A stretch of 64,000 nt of DNA, taken from the NCBI GenBank assembly GCA_905221605.1, contig CAJNDS010002537.1, forward strand, positions 250,001-314,000. Reading direction: 5' to 3'. The DNA comes from Symbiodinium natans (taxonomy: Eukaryota; Sar; Dinophyceae; Suessiales; Symbiodiniaceae). The notes under the pieces are model-generated. The model worked only from the letters and a program-made list of their open reading frames with translations, made no database searches and was not told the DNA's origin. A program made the position numbers and the translations under genes. Shown piece after piece: positions 23,983 to 32,467 of the stretch; position 1 is the stretch's first letter, and each line of letters starts with the position of its first letter.

Positions 23983-24340
23983 TAATTCGCTCTTGCGACA
24001 TAGTGCAGATACCTTACGCCGAAGCTATCCGTACTGCACACTGCACAAGAAAAATACTAAACAAAAAGAGCTATCGGAAGGGAACGGGCGTTCCCAACGG
24101 TTTGTGCGTTTGAAGCGAAAGAGAACGGGCGTTCTCAATGCTTCAAAAAGAATGTAATATGTTAAATAACAGGACAACTGAGGGCTCAGTTGACGTAAGG
24201 CTTAACTAAGGTTGGGAGCGGGCGTTCCCAACAAGAATAAGTTGTGCCAAGGCAAAGTGTGAGCCGAAGCTTGCAATTGTTAACACAAGGGCAATCCAAA
24301 GCTGTGCAATGGATTCTTCTTGCAAGCGGGCGCTTGCAAG
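23983..24340 (-). repeat. Inverted fragment of the leader of the DNMT-bearing retroelement
   Basis: On the minus strand, about 65 bp (24047 down to 23983) match 38239-38312 closely. They share GTGCAGTACGGATAGC, CTTCGGCGTAAGGTATC and a start context running into ATGTCGCAAGA. Further upstream on the minus strand this fragment carries four hairpins with the CGCCCG core, like those ahead of ORF1 at 38287. Similarity stops a few codons after the ATG (after AATTAG), so this is a leader without its gene: a truncated or recombined second copy in the opposite orientation, about 14 kb away. Confidence 0.75.
24080..24340 (-). promoter_or_regulatory. Four CGCCCG-core hairpins in the inverted leader
   Basis: Read on the minus strand, each is an inverted repeat around a CG-CC-CG centre. 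24319-24340 has a perfect 10 bp stem. 24211-24232 has a 10 bp stem with one G-T pair. 24121-24136 has stem GAGAACG/CGTTCTC. 24080-24095 has stem GGGAACG/CGTTCCC. The stems differ but keep pairing, and the centre is constant. They probably act as RNA or single-stranded DNA structures in the element's leader; the function is unknown. Confidence 0.8.
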
Positions 24341-24527
24341 GAACTGCGCAATGCTAAGGAGCCCCAGCTACACACAGCACCAAGCACACCTACGCCTCTG
24401 GGCTGTCCCAGAGGGGCCGCTACCTACGAGTAGGGTTCCAAGCAAAGCCAGACCTTCAGCAACGGACTCCCACCCCTTCTACGGCTTTCCTGGTGGCTTA
24501 ACCACCTTGAGCAGACGCGGGGCGGAT

Positions 24528-25190
24528 ATTGGGCCAACATCCAAGCTTGGGGGGCGGATGTTGGGCCAACATCCACGCTTGGGGGGCGGATGTTGGGCAA
24601 CATCCACGCTTGGGGGGCGGATGTTGGGCCAACATCCACGCTTGGGGGGGCGGACGTTGGGCTAACATCCACGCTTGGGGGGCGGATGTTGGGCGCTTGG
24701 GGGGCGGATGTTGGGCCAACATCTGGGAGGCGGATGTTGGGCCAACATCCACGCTTGGGGGGGCGGATGTTGGGCCAACATCCACGCTTGGGGGGCGGAT
24801 GTTGGGCCAACATCCACGCTTGGGGGGCGGATGTTGGGCCAACATCCACGCTTGGGGGGGCGGATGTTGGGCCAACATCCGGGGCGGATGTTGGGCCACA
24901 TCCACATGTGGGGGGCGGATGTTGGGCCAACATCGACGCTTGGTGGGGCGGATGTTGGACCAACATCCACGCTTGGGGGGCGGATGTTGGGCCATCCACA
25001 CTTGGGGGGGCGGATGTTGGGCCAACATCTGGGGGTCAAATGTTGGGCCAACATCCACGCTTGGGGGCGGATGTTGGGCCAACATCCACGCTTGGGGGGC
25101 GGATGTTGGGCCAACATCCACGCTTGTTGGGCCAACATCCACGCTTGGGGGGGCGGATGGGCCAACATCCACGCTTGGGGGGGCAGTTAA
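24528..25190. repeat. 32-34 bp hairpin minisatellite, block 1 (~18-20 copies)
   Basis: Tandem units of GGGGGGCGGATGTTGGGCCA + ACATCCACGCTT type. Each full unit contains an 8 bp inverted repeat GATGTTGG/CCAACATC around one central G, so every unit can fold into a hairpin, and units are separated by G6-7 runs. Several units are truncated. All six frames are largely open here; the Trp/Pro-rich or Gly-rich frames are products of the repeat, not genes. Confidence 0.93.
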
Positions 25191-25915
25191 ACAGCACAAG
25201 CACCATCTGCCAGCATTAATGCCATTATCGTAACGCATATCCTGTAGTTGCAGCGGCCCAGGACAGCCTGCCACTGCTGTAAATAGGTATGGGTGGAACC
25301 TAAACCCATCCTCCGTGAAATTCTCAACCCTTTCAGGCCAGTTAAGAAAGTCCAAGACAGAAATTACCACTTAGGCAGAACCCACACAAAACCGCACTTT
25401 AGTTGCCAAGCGTAGTATAACACAGAGCTTCGCAAAGCCAACAAAAGTATGTGTAATGTTTGTAATGAAGGTCATGGTCCAATCTACCAGAAGCCTGCCT
25501 TGTGTGAGCTTCTATCGGAAACATGAAGGGACTGGTGAAGCTGGAGAGGGGTCAACAACTGTCGAACAGTCAAAAATGTTTTGGAATTCTTCAGAGCCCA
25601 CAAAATCTTTCAGGCCCCCATGTGAACCTGAAGGATTCCAAAAAAAAATCCTTTAGCCGCTAGTGAACCATAACCTGTGCATGGCGCACGGGTTTTCCGT
25701 GCTGGCAATAATGCCACGCACGCTGGCACTGGCCGCAGCGTCGGAGGCGGGCCCCCAACTGTTAACGGCACCATGCTGCCAGAGGTGCCGGCAGAAATCT
25801 GCCATCTGGCCCTCTCCGCTGCCACCCCCGCGCACCAGGTCAGGAAGATCCGGCACCTTGACCGTAATGGTTCAGGTGACCCCCGCCACCTGCACGCCAA
25901 CGTTGTGAAGCTTGA

Positions 25916-26345
25916 CGGTTGGGTCAACATTCACGCTTGGGGGGCTGTTGGGCCAACATCCATGCTTGGGAGGCAGACCAACATTCACGCTTGGCGATGT
26001 TGGGCCAACATCCACGCTTGGGAGAGCAGATGCTGGGCCAACATCCACGCTTGGGGTGGGTGGATGTTGGGCCAACATCTGGGGGGCCAACATCCACGCT
26101 TGGGAAGGCGGATGTTGGGCCAACGAGGATGGATCAGGAGTGCGAGCCTGGAAGGTGGTGGAAGAGGAGGAGCAAGGGGCGGAGGAGCATTCGGCGGATG
26201 TTATTCGACCAACATCCAGACTTGCAGGGGGCGGATGCTGAACATCCATGCTTGGAGAAGGAATGTTGGGCCAACATCCACACTTGGGGGGGTGGATGTT
26301 GGGCCAACATCCTTGCTTGGAAGACGGATGTTTGGCCAACATTCA
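25916..26345. repeat. Hairpin minisatellite, block 2 (diverged copies)
   Basis: About 12 diverged copies of the same 32-34 bp unit found at 24.5-25.2 kb, interrupted by a non-repetitive ~90 bp stretch at 26130-26205. Units have more substitutions (e.g. GGAGAGCAGATGCTGGGCC) than block 1. The 25.2-25.9 kb gap between the blocks is unique sequence with no supportable gene. Confidence 0.88.
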
Positions 26346-26799
26346 CATCCATACTGTGATCAGACCCAGAGGTGGATATTGCGGTGGTCTCCTGCACAGC
26401 TGCACTAGGAAAGTCCTGGAACCTGTCCAAGACTCCCTTTCAAAAAAGAAAGCATCGGACAGCTTAGCAGGCATACGAATGTTGCTCTTTACCGCGACCC
26501 TTTAAAACCCTGCAAAAATCATAGAGCCCAGGCCGCACATGCAGAACAGCGGCAAGCCCAAGATTGGACTCAGAAAAACACTGGCTTAAGATGCAGGGAA
26601 GCCTGCACAGTTTTGATTTTGCTGAAACCTCTAACTTATTTAAGCACGTCAGCAGACTTTGATCAAACTTTCTTGCTCTTTAAAGGCAAGGAACCTTGCC
26701 ATGATGGGCTAGGACTTTTCTTCGTTCCTCCACTTCGTCGCGGGAAGTCTTATGTCAAGAAAAGCCGGTCTTAGCTTTCCGGTCTTAGGACTATGGGAG

Positions 26800-27051
26800 C
26801 ATGCAGGAGGTTTGGCAAACTTTGGAAGCGACAATACAAGAGGCATATACCACCCTTAAACCCAGTCTGGACTGGGTTTGCTCGGTTGTTCCAAATCTTA
26901 GAAGCTGGATAAGGCAGATAAAAGACTGTGCTGTAATGCAGCCGCAGAATTTGGGGTGAGGCAGGAAGGTGTGCGAAACCCTGTGAGAAAGCCACAGTTG
27001 CAAAGTAGATTGCCAAAGCGGGCTATCAGCCATTTGCCGAACCTGCTGGGC
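26800..27051 (+). pseudogene. Left remnant of an older retroelement, split by the copia insertion
   Basis: The plus-strand frame from ATG 26800 is open for about 50 codons with protein-like composition (MQEVWQTLEATIQEAY..., LDWVCSVVPNLRSWIRQIK) and then hits a TGA. After removing one TGGGC copy and the copia element, this sequence abuts the EEP-like fragment at 37258. I infer both sides belonged to one older, already decayed element. The identity of this left part is not established independently. Confidence 0.4.
27047..27051 (+). repeat. Target site duplication, left copy (TGGGC)
   Basis: Five bases immediately before the 5' LTR, identical to the five immediately after the 3' LTR at 37258-37262. 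Five-bp duplications are usual for Ty1/copia integration. Confidence 0.92.
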
Positions 27052-27595
27052 TGTGAAAGTTTTTGACTTCCTTGTAAGTGCCTTTACAGTTGACAGGATG
27101 TCTTGCACGTGTGAAATGAACCACGAGTTTGCATTGCATGAGTTGAGAGCTGTGCTTGAACCGTTTGTTTGGTGTTAGCAGAAGCAGGCATAGCATGTTT
27201 GGAGCTTGGCTTGAAAGTGTTTCTTGCTTTGAGTTTGACGTAAGATGCTTGGAGTGTGCATGATGAGCAGAGAAGCACTCAAGATGCTTTAAGGAGCATC
27301 CTTGAAGAAGTGCGTGTTGCTCTGAGTTTGCTCTTCAAACTTTGGCCGCCGACCCTTGCTTCGCTCGTGTCGTACTGAGGTTTGAGCAGAGTGGCTGTGC
27401 ACTTGTATGCTTGTTTTGCTAAAGCACTGAAGTCCTGAGAAGCATTAGGACGTTTGCATGTGTTCCTCCTTTGTTTAACAAAGTTGAGATGGAATTCACG
27501 AAAGTGAAGCTGCGCTGACTCTGCGAGAGACTTGCCGAACACCTCTGGTGTTTTGGCTCAAGCGTGGAGTGAAAAAGTGCTCTGCGTTTTTCACA
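27052..27595 (+). repeat. 5' LTR of copia element, 544 bp
   Basis: Begins TGTGAAA and ends TTTCACA, a perfect 7 bp terminal inverted repeat. Compared with the 3' LTR it has 7 substitutions and 4 indels (6, 1, 3 and 2 bp). Four of the seven substitutions are CpG in the 3' LTR and TpG or CpA here. Near its 3' end, 27551-27562 (TTTTGGCTCAAG) equals the last 12 nt of the dinoflagellate spliced leader. Confidence 0.95.
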
Positions 27596-27607
27596 TGGTA
27601 GCGGAGC
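27596..27607 (+). promoter_or_regulatory. Primer binding site, initiator-Met tRNA type
   Basis: TGGTAGCGGAGC directly follows the 5' LTR. Many copia elements use the 3' end of initiator methionine tRNA, with a PBS beginning TGGTA. This one agrees at the start and differs slightly later. The gag ATG is 26 bp downstream. Confidence 0.75.
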
Positions 27608-27632
27608 GTCTGAGGACGTTCCAGTAGAGACC

Positions 27633-30600
27633 ATGGCCGCCCAAGCTCCGGACCCTTCTCAGGTGCCGGTGCCGGACGTGAGTCCTGAAGAAGAGGCTTT
27701 GCTGTTTGGTCAAGCAGGCCAGACAACTACGCGACCTCAGGAAGCACCGAACCCCTTTGAGTCCCCTCCGGCAACTCCTGCTCAAGCGCAGGCTTCACCA
27801 GCGGGCAGTCAGGCAGGGGGAACCTTGCCCACAGCCAGCGGTGGAGGAACCGAGACTGGGTTTCAAGCCATCGTGTTGGAAATGCTACGTCAGCAGAACC
27901 AGTCTACACTTGAGCTCTTGCGTCAGCAAGGGCAGGCTACTCAACAGAACCAGCAGTTGATAGCTGCTCTCATGAGACGCATGGACTTAGAGGAGAAACG
28001 CCGAAACGAGGCCGAAGAGAAGGCAGCGGAGACTGCTAAGTTGGTTGCTGAAGCTGCAGCTAAAGCCAAGACTGCCGACCCGTTTTCGGGACCTGGTGCA
28101 ACAGCAGCGACGGGGTCGTCGTCGTCTACTTCTTTTAGTGGTGGGTCCACTCTTCAGAACCGAGCGGAGAAGTACCTACCGCCTTTGCCATTGCTGGAGC
28201 ATCAAGGCATGAGCAAAGGGCGCATGCGAGAAGTGGAAACATGGCATGGCTATGTGGAGACTTTGAGCTCGTGGTTGGCTTTGCAGGACGAGTCTTTCGT
28301 TCGGGAGCTTCAGCTGTGTGTGAAGGTAAAACACGAGATACTCCAGAAGGATCTCAGTGTGGAAGTTGCAGCGCTCCGCGCTAAGCTGTTTTACTACCTG
28401 ACCCAAGCCCTGGCAAAGTGGGAAAGGGGTCTGGAGTTGCTACGCTCGTGCTCGAAGCGACAGGCTTTGAGTGCCTGTGGGTACGAGGCCATGCGCACCA
28501 TCACACAGCAGTACAGCATAGTGTCCCGCATGGAAGCCGTCTTCGTGCGTGACCAGTGTTTGAAGTTGCAGCACACGTGCCAACATATTCGGCGGCCTAC
28601 TGACCTCATTAGGCACCTTGAAGATGAGTTTTCTCGGTCTGAGGCAAAGCTGTCGAATTTCCCTGAACTTCTTCTGTCAGAGGCTGATCGGTGCAGTATC
28701 CTTTTGCAAGCGGTGAATACCGAGCTTCGTCAATACGTTGTCTTGCATGGGAAGAGCAACGACTGGAACTCATTGTGCAGCAGTCTGAAGTACTACGAAG
28801 AACAGCTTCGACTGTGTGAGGCTCCAGGTGGAACGTCTCGATCCCTCAGTGACACTTTGTGTGATTACTGCGGGAAACGGGGACACCAAGCCGAGAAATG
28901 CTGGCAGAAGCAAAGGGATGAGAAGGCCCGTGGTGGTGGCAGTCCGGACAAAGGCAAGGGCGACCATGGAAAGGATCGAAAGAAGCCTAAGGACAAAGGA
29001 AAAGGGGACCGAAACCCCAAAGGTGGGGGAACTCCCAAAGGTGGAGGAACGCCGCGGGGAGGTGGAACTCCTCGGAGCGAGCAAGGGGACAAGAGCCCCA
29101 AAGGACGCGGAAAGGGCAAGGAGAAGTCGAAGAAGAAGAAAGGAAAAGGGAAAGGCCGTTACTTGGGTGAGCCCGAATCGGAAGCAGACTCTGGGGAAGC
29201 CACCTTGATGGCTTTGGGTTTTTCTGGAGTGCGGGAAGCTTCGGCCGAACCTTCTCTTCCTCCTCGTGTTCTGAACGCGCCTGAAGAGGTGAAGCCGGTA
29301 GGCACCGTAGTTGGAGATTCAATGGGGGCCTTAGGCTCGAAGTTTTCTCAAAGAGGAAACCTCTCTCAGATGTGCTCGCACCTAGGGGTTAGCCCGAGGG
29401 ATGTTTGGTTGGTTGATAGTGGGGCTACGTGCCACATAGTTTCCAACCAGTTTATCTCAGGATTTCGTGTGGTGAAGACACACGACAAGGCAGCCAGTCT
29501 GTTCAACGCCTCTGGAGGTTCGATCGACGTTTCGTCTGTGGTCGATATCGAAGTCTACTTCGGTGATGTTCTTCTGAGACTCGGGGAGGTGTTGGTGGCT
29601 GATGTCGGGTTTAACGTCCTCTCTCCATGGTGTGGGGCGGAATTGGGTTGGAAGACCTATCTGTCCAAAACGGGGTCCCGAATGTACAAAGGGAACAAGA
29701 AGAGTATCAAGTTGGTTGGTCACAATCGGGCCTGGTGGGCGTTTAGCGGGGGGAAGAAGTCTAAAGCCTCCTCCAAGAAAGGGGCGGAAGGGCCTAAAGA
29801 CATGGAACTTGATTCACTGAAGGACGCTGTTGTGCCAGGATCTGAGGTTCCTATCCCCTCAGGACAGCGGACCGCTCCCAGGAGCATCTTGAAGAAAGGA
29901 GGAAAGAGCCTGCATAAGGTCGATGAGCTCGATGATGAGCAGTGTGGCCGACACGCTTTGTCTTCAACTCCGTTTTCGTTTCTCCTTCGAGGGTTTAGGT
30001 CTGAGATCTTCCATCCCGAAAGTCCTCAAGAAGAGCTTGTTTTCGACAAAGATCTTAGGAAACAGCATGACATGTGTGGCTTGAATTTGATTAGGAAGCA
30101 GCATGACATGTTTGGCTTGAGCTTGCGCTTGATTTTTGAGCTTGGATTGAATTGCTTGAGCATGTTGCTTTGGAACCTTGGGAACATACATGCTTTGGAG
30201 CTTGCTTTGCGTGTGTGCGTCATGTTTTTCATGGGGTGTTTTTCGCTTATGCAAGGGATTGGAGCGCCTTTCGGAGGTGCACGAAGGAACAGATCCGGAG
30301 CTTTGAGTGTTTTGGTTCTAGTAGCCTTTTGTTTTTGTTGCTCGGAAAGCAGCAATCCGCTCCATGATGGGTGGCTCCCAAACCTCTGGGCCTGCGATAG
30401 AGGACCCAGTTGGTGGAGAGGCGAGTGTTTCGCCAATGGTTGGCCCGTCCCCCGAGGAGGCAACGGTCCAGGAGCAAATGGCGCCGGTCCAGGAGCCTTC
30501 GCCGACCGACTCCGAGAATTGGGGGCATTGGCGCCCCATTGCGGCGGACCCCGTGGATATTGGAGATTCCGATGTGCCGAGGATTACTCCGGTGGACACC

Positions 30601-30773
30601 ACGCAGCCACCATCCATTCCGGGACAACGCCTGACGGCCTTGCATCATGCTTTGCTTTTCGATATGAGGAGGAGGATTGCGGAGGCTGCCGAGCTTGGGG
30701 TCCATTTGTACCCCGGGCCTGGGGAACCAATGCCCCAGCTTTCCCATTATTATGGGCCCCCAGCAGACCCTAG
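27633..30773 (+). CDS. gag-protease polyprotein of the copia element
   Basis: The ATG at 27633 is 26 bp downstream of the PBS. An N-terminal Pro/Gln-rich and coiled-coil stretch (residues ~85-150) leads into a capsid-like helical region (~185-400). A CCHC zinc knuckle (CDYCGKRGHQAEKC, residues ~410-423) binds nucleic acid. A Lys/Gly-rich basic linker follows (~430-515), then the aspartic protease with WLVDSGATCHIVS (active-site DSG near residue 595), which would cleave the polyprotein. The reliable part ends near 29960. Beyond that the frame stays open to 30773 through Leu-rich sequence overlapping the extra ORF, so the C-terminal ~270 codons are doubtful. Translation of pol must come from another frame, by recoding or splicing; no mechanism is evident. 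Confidence 0.88.
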   Translation: MAAQAPDPSQVPVPDVSPEEEALLFGQAGQTTTRPQEAPNPFESPPATPAQAQASPAGSQAGGTLPTASGGGTETGFQAIVLEMLRQQNQSTLELLRQQGQATQQNQQLIAALMRRMDLEEKRRNEAEEKAAETAKLVAEAAAKAKTADPFSGPGATAATGSSSSTSFSGGSTLQNRAEKYLPPLPLLEHQGMSKGRMREVETWHGYVETLSSWLALQDESFVRELQLCVKVKHEILQKDLSVEVAALRAKLFYYLTQALAKWERGLELLRSCSKRQALSACGYEAMRTITQQYSIVSRMEAVFVRDQCLKLQHTCQHIRRPTDLIRHLEDEFSRSEAKLSNFPELLLSEADRCSILLQAVNTELRQYVVLHGKSNDWNSLCSSLKYYEEQLRLCEAPGGTSRSLSDTLCDYCGKRGHQAEKCWQKQRDEKARGGGSPDKGKGDHGKDRKKPKDKGKGDRNPKGGGTPKGGGTPRGGGTPRSEQGDKSPKGRGKGKEKSKKKKGKGKGRYLGEPESEADSGEATLMALGFSGVREASAEPSLPPRVLNAPEEVKPVGTVVGDSMGALGSKFSQRGNLSQMCSHLGVSPRDVWLVDSGATCHIVSNQFISGFRVVKTHDKAASLFNASGGSIDVSSVVDIEVYFGDVLLRLGEVLVADVGFNVLSPWCGAELGWKTYLSKTGSRMYKGNKKSIKLVGHNRAWWAFSGGKKSKASSKKGAEGPKDMELDSLKDAVVPGSEVPIPSGQRTAPRSILKKGGKSLHKVDELDDEQCGRHALSSTPFSFLLRGFRSEIFHPESPQEELVFDKDLRKQHDMCGLNLIRKQHDMFGLSLRLIFELGLNCLSMLLWNLGNIHALELALRVCVMFFMGCFSLMQGIGAPFGGARRNRSGALSVLVLVAFCFCCSESSNPLHDGWLPNLWACDRGPSWWRGECFANGWPVPRGGNGPGANGAGPGAFADRLRELGALAPHCGGPRGYWRFRCAEDYSGGHHAATIHSGTTPDGLASCFAFRYEEEDCGGCRAWGPFVPRAWGTNAPAFPLLWAPSRP

Positions 30774-32019
30774 TGCCATTTACGATTCCCTCGCCATGGC
30801 CGGGACCATAGGCGAGGCCTATGTGGCGCAGCACCTGGGGTCTCCGGCGATTACTCGCCAGATCTTTGGTGGGTCTGCGACTTTGGTTCGTCCCAGCGAA
30901 TATGCAGCCCCGACTCCGTGGCACTCGGTGCTTCCGCGGTTTCCGGAAGGTCCACATCCACCACAGGTACTTCCCGAACCTGTACAAGAAGAAGGTCGCC
31001 GTCCCAAAAGATTTCGGGAGGTGGCCACCTCCACTGTGGATCAAGACTTGGCTGCAGAGGAGCGCCTCCATCTTCTTCTCCAAGGCAAAGGCCTCTTCGA
31101 ATGGGGGCTGAGGCCCCACGACGTCCTGTCAGCCATGGACAGGCTGGGCGTCGCTACCAAGGGCGCTGGAGGGCGCAACGACCGCCGAGAGCGCGAATGC
31201 TCCATAAGCGCAATGGGGTATCTTCAGCGGCTCCTCATCTGCTTGCGCACCTTTATCAATGCAAAGGCGGGGGAACGCCCGTTGTTGGCCCTTCACGAGC
31301 CGCGTCTCTTCGAGGGACCGCGCTTTACGCGGTATCGCGACGAACGTGTCGCGTGGGGCGAGCTCACTACGAGTTTGAGGCTTCGAACAGATGCTGCATT
31401 GCGGTCGAAGGAGGCCAGCAATGCCCGCAGGGCCGCGCGAGATTCGCGCCGGAGGTTGAAGCCGAAGGCCCGTGCTGGTCCTGGTGGGTCTACATCAAGC
31501 GATTCGAGCTCCACCTCCGTTTCGGCCGACGAAGACCTCCATGGCGAAGGCCCCGAAGAGGCGCTGAGATTTTGCTTGAAGTGCCGGGAGGACAATATCT
31601 CAGTCCAAGAGGCCCTTTGCCTCCCTACGCCAGAGACGGCGCCCCCACCGATGGTGAAGCAAGCAGGAATGGGTGGTCGAGAACCTCCAGCTCCACCAAT
31701 GGTTCCGGGAACTTCGGCTGCAACTCCGGGCCACCACGACGACGGGGATATGCCCCTGGAGCCACCTTCTCCGGCTTCAACAGCCCCGCCTGGGGATTCC
31801 ATCGGCCGCCTTCTTCTTGGTCTTGGACAGACGGGCTCGGAGCGCTCGTTCGTTCTTCCGCCGCCACCGCCGGCGGTAAAGGCGATGCCACGCCCCGCTC
31901 CGGGGCCCTCCATGCCAACGGTTCCCGAATCGGAGGCACCATCTTCCAGCAGCTCGGCCAATGTCCCCAGCTTCGATGCGGTGGTGGCTGCCGCAAAGGA
32001 GACGATCAAGAAAGGATGA
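30364..32019 (+). CDS. Extra ORF between protease and integrase, 551 aa, unknown
   Basis: I do not recognise this protein. It starts at ATG 30364, in the +1 frame relative to gag. The N-terminus is Pro/Glu-rich (to ~residue 90). A central globular-looking segment follows (~90-200, with SHYYGPPADPSAIYDSLAMA), then a charged region with many Arg (~260-385) and a Ser/Pro-rich tail. A CLKCREDN stretch near residue 405 is the only Cys-pair. A standard copia polyprotein runs straight from protease to integrase, so this ORF is additional. The flanks at 30050-30260 and 32160-32250 share imperfect CATG...TTGAGCTTGCTT words that also resemble parts of the LTR, hinting at capture or a nested insertion. 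It could be an envelope-like or accessory gene, or a chance long frame in GC-rich DNA. Confidence 0.5.
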   Translation: MMGGSQTSGPAIEDPVGGEASVSPMVGPSPEEATVQEQMAPVQEPSPTDSENWGHWRPIAADPVDIGDSDVPRITPVDTTQPPSIPGQRLTALHHALLFDMRRRIAEAAELGVHLYPGPGEPMPQLSHYYGPPADPSAIYDSLAMAGTIGEAYVAQHLGSPAITRQIFGGSATLVRPSEYAAPTPWHSVLPRFPEGPHPPQVLPEPVQEEGRRPKRFREVATSTVDQDLAAEERLHLLLQGKGLFEWGLRPHDVLSAMDRLGVATKGAGGRNDRRERECSISAMGYLQRLLICLRTFINAKAGERPLLALHEPRLFEGPRFTRYRDERVAWGELTTSLRLRTDAALRSKEASNARRAARDSRRRLKPKARAGPGGSTSSDSSSTSVSADEDLHGEGPEEALRFCLKCREDNISVQEALCLPTPETAPPPMVKQAGMGGREPPAPPMVPGTSAATPGHHDDGDMPLEPPSPASTAPPGDSIGRLLLGLGQTGSERSFVLPPPPPAVKAMPRPAPGPSMPTVPESEAPSSSSSANVPSFDAVVAAAKETIKKG

Positions 32020-32467
32020 AGGGGATTTGGAGCCGTGGGCCCGGCTTGGAATGTATCATAGCTTTCTTTTGCGTTCGGGATGGAGTCCTGGACTACGCCG
32101 ACTCGGCGTACCGAATTTCCTTTCGAGAAGAAAACAAAGGTGTGAGTGCGTGGTTTCGTTTTCTTGAAACACATGTGAAGCATGAGTTGTTTGAGCTTGC
32201 TTTGCCGCTTGGATTGCTTGAGCTTGAGCTTGCTTGTGCCCGAAACCCCTTTGAAACGCACCAAATCACAAACCTTAACTTCAACCCCAACCGAACCACC
32301 GCCAGCCTATACAGGAATGGTCTTGGGCCAGGACTGGATGTCATGGCCATCGTGGCCGTCTTGGGCTTCTGCAGCCTCTTGGGTGGTCTAGTGTTTTGGG
32401 GGTTTCACATTGTGTTTGTCGAGTTTAAAGGTGTTCCGTTGGAGAAAAGGATCGGAAGGTCTTTAGA

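Noticed and set aside
24528-25190. CRISPR array
   Set aside because: Units are contiguous tandem repeats without unique spacers, and the host is eukaryotic.
24424-25370. Long frames on both strands (290, 234, 209, 191 codons) rich in Trp/Pro or Gly
   Set aside because: They are translations of the 32-34 bp minisatellite, open in all frames, with no non-repetitive coding sequence.
30247-31119. 290-codon minus-strand ORF
   Set aside because: Antisense shadow of the copia extra ORF, with Arg/Pro/Gly-rich composition typical of complementary GC-rich frames.
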